A stretch of DNA of 14,926 nucleotides from Bdellovibrionales bacterium (GTDB taxonomy: Bacteria > Bdellovibrionota > Bdellovibrionia > Bdellovibrionales > UBA1609), in the NCBI GenBank assembly GCA_020435025.1, contig JAGRAG010000300.1:1-14926 (forward strand). The letters run 5' to 3'. Below are positions 13,731-14,926 of this stretch, piece by piece; position 1 is the first letter of the stretch; the number at the start of each line of letters is the position of its first letter. The notes beneath the pieces were generated by a model that ran no database searches, was not told where the DNA came from, and saw only the letters and a list, made by a program, of their open reading frames with translations. A program made the translations under genes and the position numbers.

Positions 13731-14926
13731 GTGAAACAATTCAATACGTTACTGGTAGTAATATCATCTTTAATTATTAATTCCGCCTGTGCGGATCACA
13801 ATAATGATGTGTCTGTACCTGTGCCTGAGCAAAAGTATGAATGTCCATCTGGAGAGATCAATATAGCTAGTGCATATGATCCGAAAAACTGCGTCGGTTA
13901 TTATAGCAGCAATGTATGTCTTAAAAAGAAAAACGGATTTACATGGGCCCTTAGTTTACAAGAAAAAGAGATATTTGAATCTTGTCTAATTTTACCGCAA
14001 AATGAGAGTGCTGCGAGAGGTAGCTTCAACACTCCCCAACCTCAAATCTTTTTAAATGTTTCTTTAGAGCAAAAATTGAGATTTGCAAAGTGGGCTGATA
14101 AAAACAATGACCATATTTTGAGTATAAAGCCTTGGTCTACCTATGGCCTTTTTGGAGAGCAAATTTATATTGGTGAAGTTAAAAACACCCCAACAATTTT
14201 AGGTGTTCTGGATCCTCAATTGATGCCCTCTGCACACTCTCCACAAGTGCCCCATCTTACTTGGCCATTGGCTCCAAAGTACTTTGCATCTGTTGATGAC
14301 TTTATTGCTTTCAAAGAAAAAGCCTCGATTAAGAGCGTTCCTTCTTTTGAGGAGGCTTCAGAAGATATAAAAATTCTTTTAGAGATCAATCAAAAGGCAA
14401 ACTCTCAAGCTGGCAGTATCAAAACATTTTCTGAAGAGGTTTGTCTTGACACTTGTATTACGATCTCAGAACCCATTCCACTAAATGATTCTGAGGCGGT
14501 TTACCGGGAGTACTACAGCTTGGGAGAACGTTATCGATCGGAGTGGCTTTTGTATAAAGCAAAGTCAGTCGTGGCCATGCTTTACCTAACTGACCGATGG
14601 CCTTCACTGGCTATAGAAATAAAAAGAGATGATCATGGTCGTGCCAGTCGAATCACTGTTGCCAATCGTTTAGGAAAAGAACTGTATCAAAGGGTAGAAG
14701 ATACAGATTCCGAGGACCTTCTTATGGAAAGAGCAGCGATTCGCTCCAATCGCACTCTTGCTCCTGTGGGACTGTGTGAAGAAGAACAGCATTGGATCTA
14801 CTTTCAAAATCAGGACATTGGACGAAGTTTATTAATAGGTCCTCACATAAATCAAAGTTTCTATGGATGGTCCGATAATTCTGGTCAAACGGATCTTTAC
14901 TGGTTGGGTCGTGAACACAGAAATGA
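13731..14926 (+). CDS. Exported Cys-containing protein of unknown function (3' truncated by window edge)
   Basis: Open from a GTG start to the end of the window (398 codons, no stop), so the C-terminus is missing. The N-terminus is a signal peptide: MKQF, hydrophobic residues to about 16, then NSACA at 17-21. Cys20 could be lipidated, but Asn at the -3 position is unusual for a lipobox, so cleavage by signal peptidase I after ACA is equally possible. Cysteines at 38, 54, 63 and 85 and a later CLDTC pair suggest disulfides in an extracytoplasmic protein. Tryptophans and charged segments are frequent; no catalytic motif or named domain is recognisable. It follows the Hint gene by 56 bases on the same strand, with a hairpin between, so the two secreted proteins may be functionally linked (inference). 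Confidence 0.75.
   Translation, partial: MKQFNTLLVVISSLIINSACADHNNDVSVPVPEQKYECPSGEINIASAYDPKNCVGYYSSNVCLKKKNGFTWALSLQEKEIFESCLILPQNESAARGSFNTPQPQIFLNVSLEQKLRFAKWADKNNDHILSIKPWSTYGLFGEQIYIGEVKNTPTILGVLDPQLMPSAHSPQVPHLTWPLAPKYFASVDDFIAFKEKASIKSVPSFEEASEDIKILLEINQKANSQAGSIKTFSEEVCLDTCITISEPIPLNDSEAVYREYYSLGERYRSEWLLYKAKSVVAMLYLTDRWPSLAIEIKRDDHGRASRITVANRLGKELYQRVEDTDSEDLLMERAAIRSNRTLAPVGLCEEEQHWIYFQNQDIGRSLLIGPHINQSFYGWSDNSGQTDLYWLGREHRN

Noticed and set aside
1..14926. tRNA, rRNA, CRISPR array, insertion sequence or attachment site
   Set aside because: I saw no cloverleaf-like segment, spaced direct repeats, transposase motif or terminal inverted repeats with target duplications.

Overview
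The window is AT-rich, gene-dense bacterial DNA with short intergenic gaps. A protein ending in an outer-membrane beta-barrel C-terminal signature (left edge) and secreted proteins with N-terminal signal peptides (right edge) point to a Gram-negative host. The mix of an exported Hint-domain protein, a Cys-bearing exported protein and moderately low GC would suit a Bdellovibrionota or related deltaproteobacterial-type genome. That placement is inference; there is no rRNA or tRNA here to fix it.

Layout. (1) 3-434, plus strand: 3' end of a probable outer-membrane protein, converging on the next gene with a 4-base overlap. (2) 431-10971: a compact and apparently complete lipid/polyketide biosynthetic cluster with two divergent arms. 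The minus arm runs from a small four-helix membrane protein (7896-7480), through a haem-oxygenase-like diiron-type enzyme (7447-6623), to a 2056-residue megasynthase (6601-431) ordered ACP-KS-AT-ACP-aminotransferase-condensation. The plus arm encodes an Sfp-type phosphopantetheinyl transferase, a type II thioesterase and a long-chain acyl-AMP ligase, all translationally overlapping. (3) 10942-11508, minus strand: a small HELLH putative metalloprotein converging on the ligase. (4) 11569-12573: a D-lactate dehydrogenase-type enzyme. (5) 12574-12798: a gap holding inverted repeats and a foldable leader. (6) 12799-13674: an exported Hint (hedgehog/intein-like) protein, then a perfect 9-bp hairpin. 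(7) 13731-end: an exported Cys-containing protein cut by the window edge.

How the cluster should work (inference from domain order). The ligase activates a long-chain fatty acid and loads it onto the N-terminal ACP. The KS and AT add one malonyl unit. There is no ketoreductase, so the beta-ketoacyl chain on the second ACP goes to the PLP aminotransferase and becomes a beta-aminoacyl chain. The terminal condensation domain then joins it to an amine acceptor. The order matches the start of iturin/mycosubtilin-type synthetases, but no adenylation domain or downstream carrier exists between the two bounded flanks. The product is therefore predicted to be a small beta-amino fatty acyl amide rather than a lipopeptide, perhaps modified by the diiron-type enzyme. 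This minimal PKS-aminotransferase-condensation system is the most interesting part of the window.
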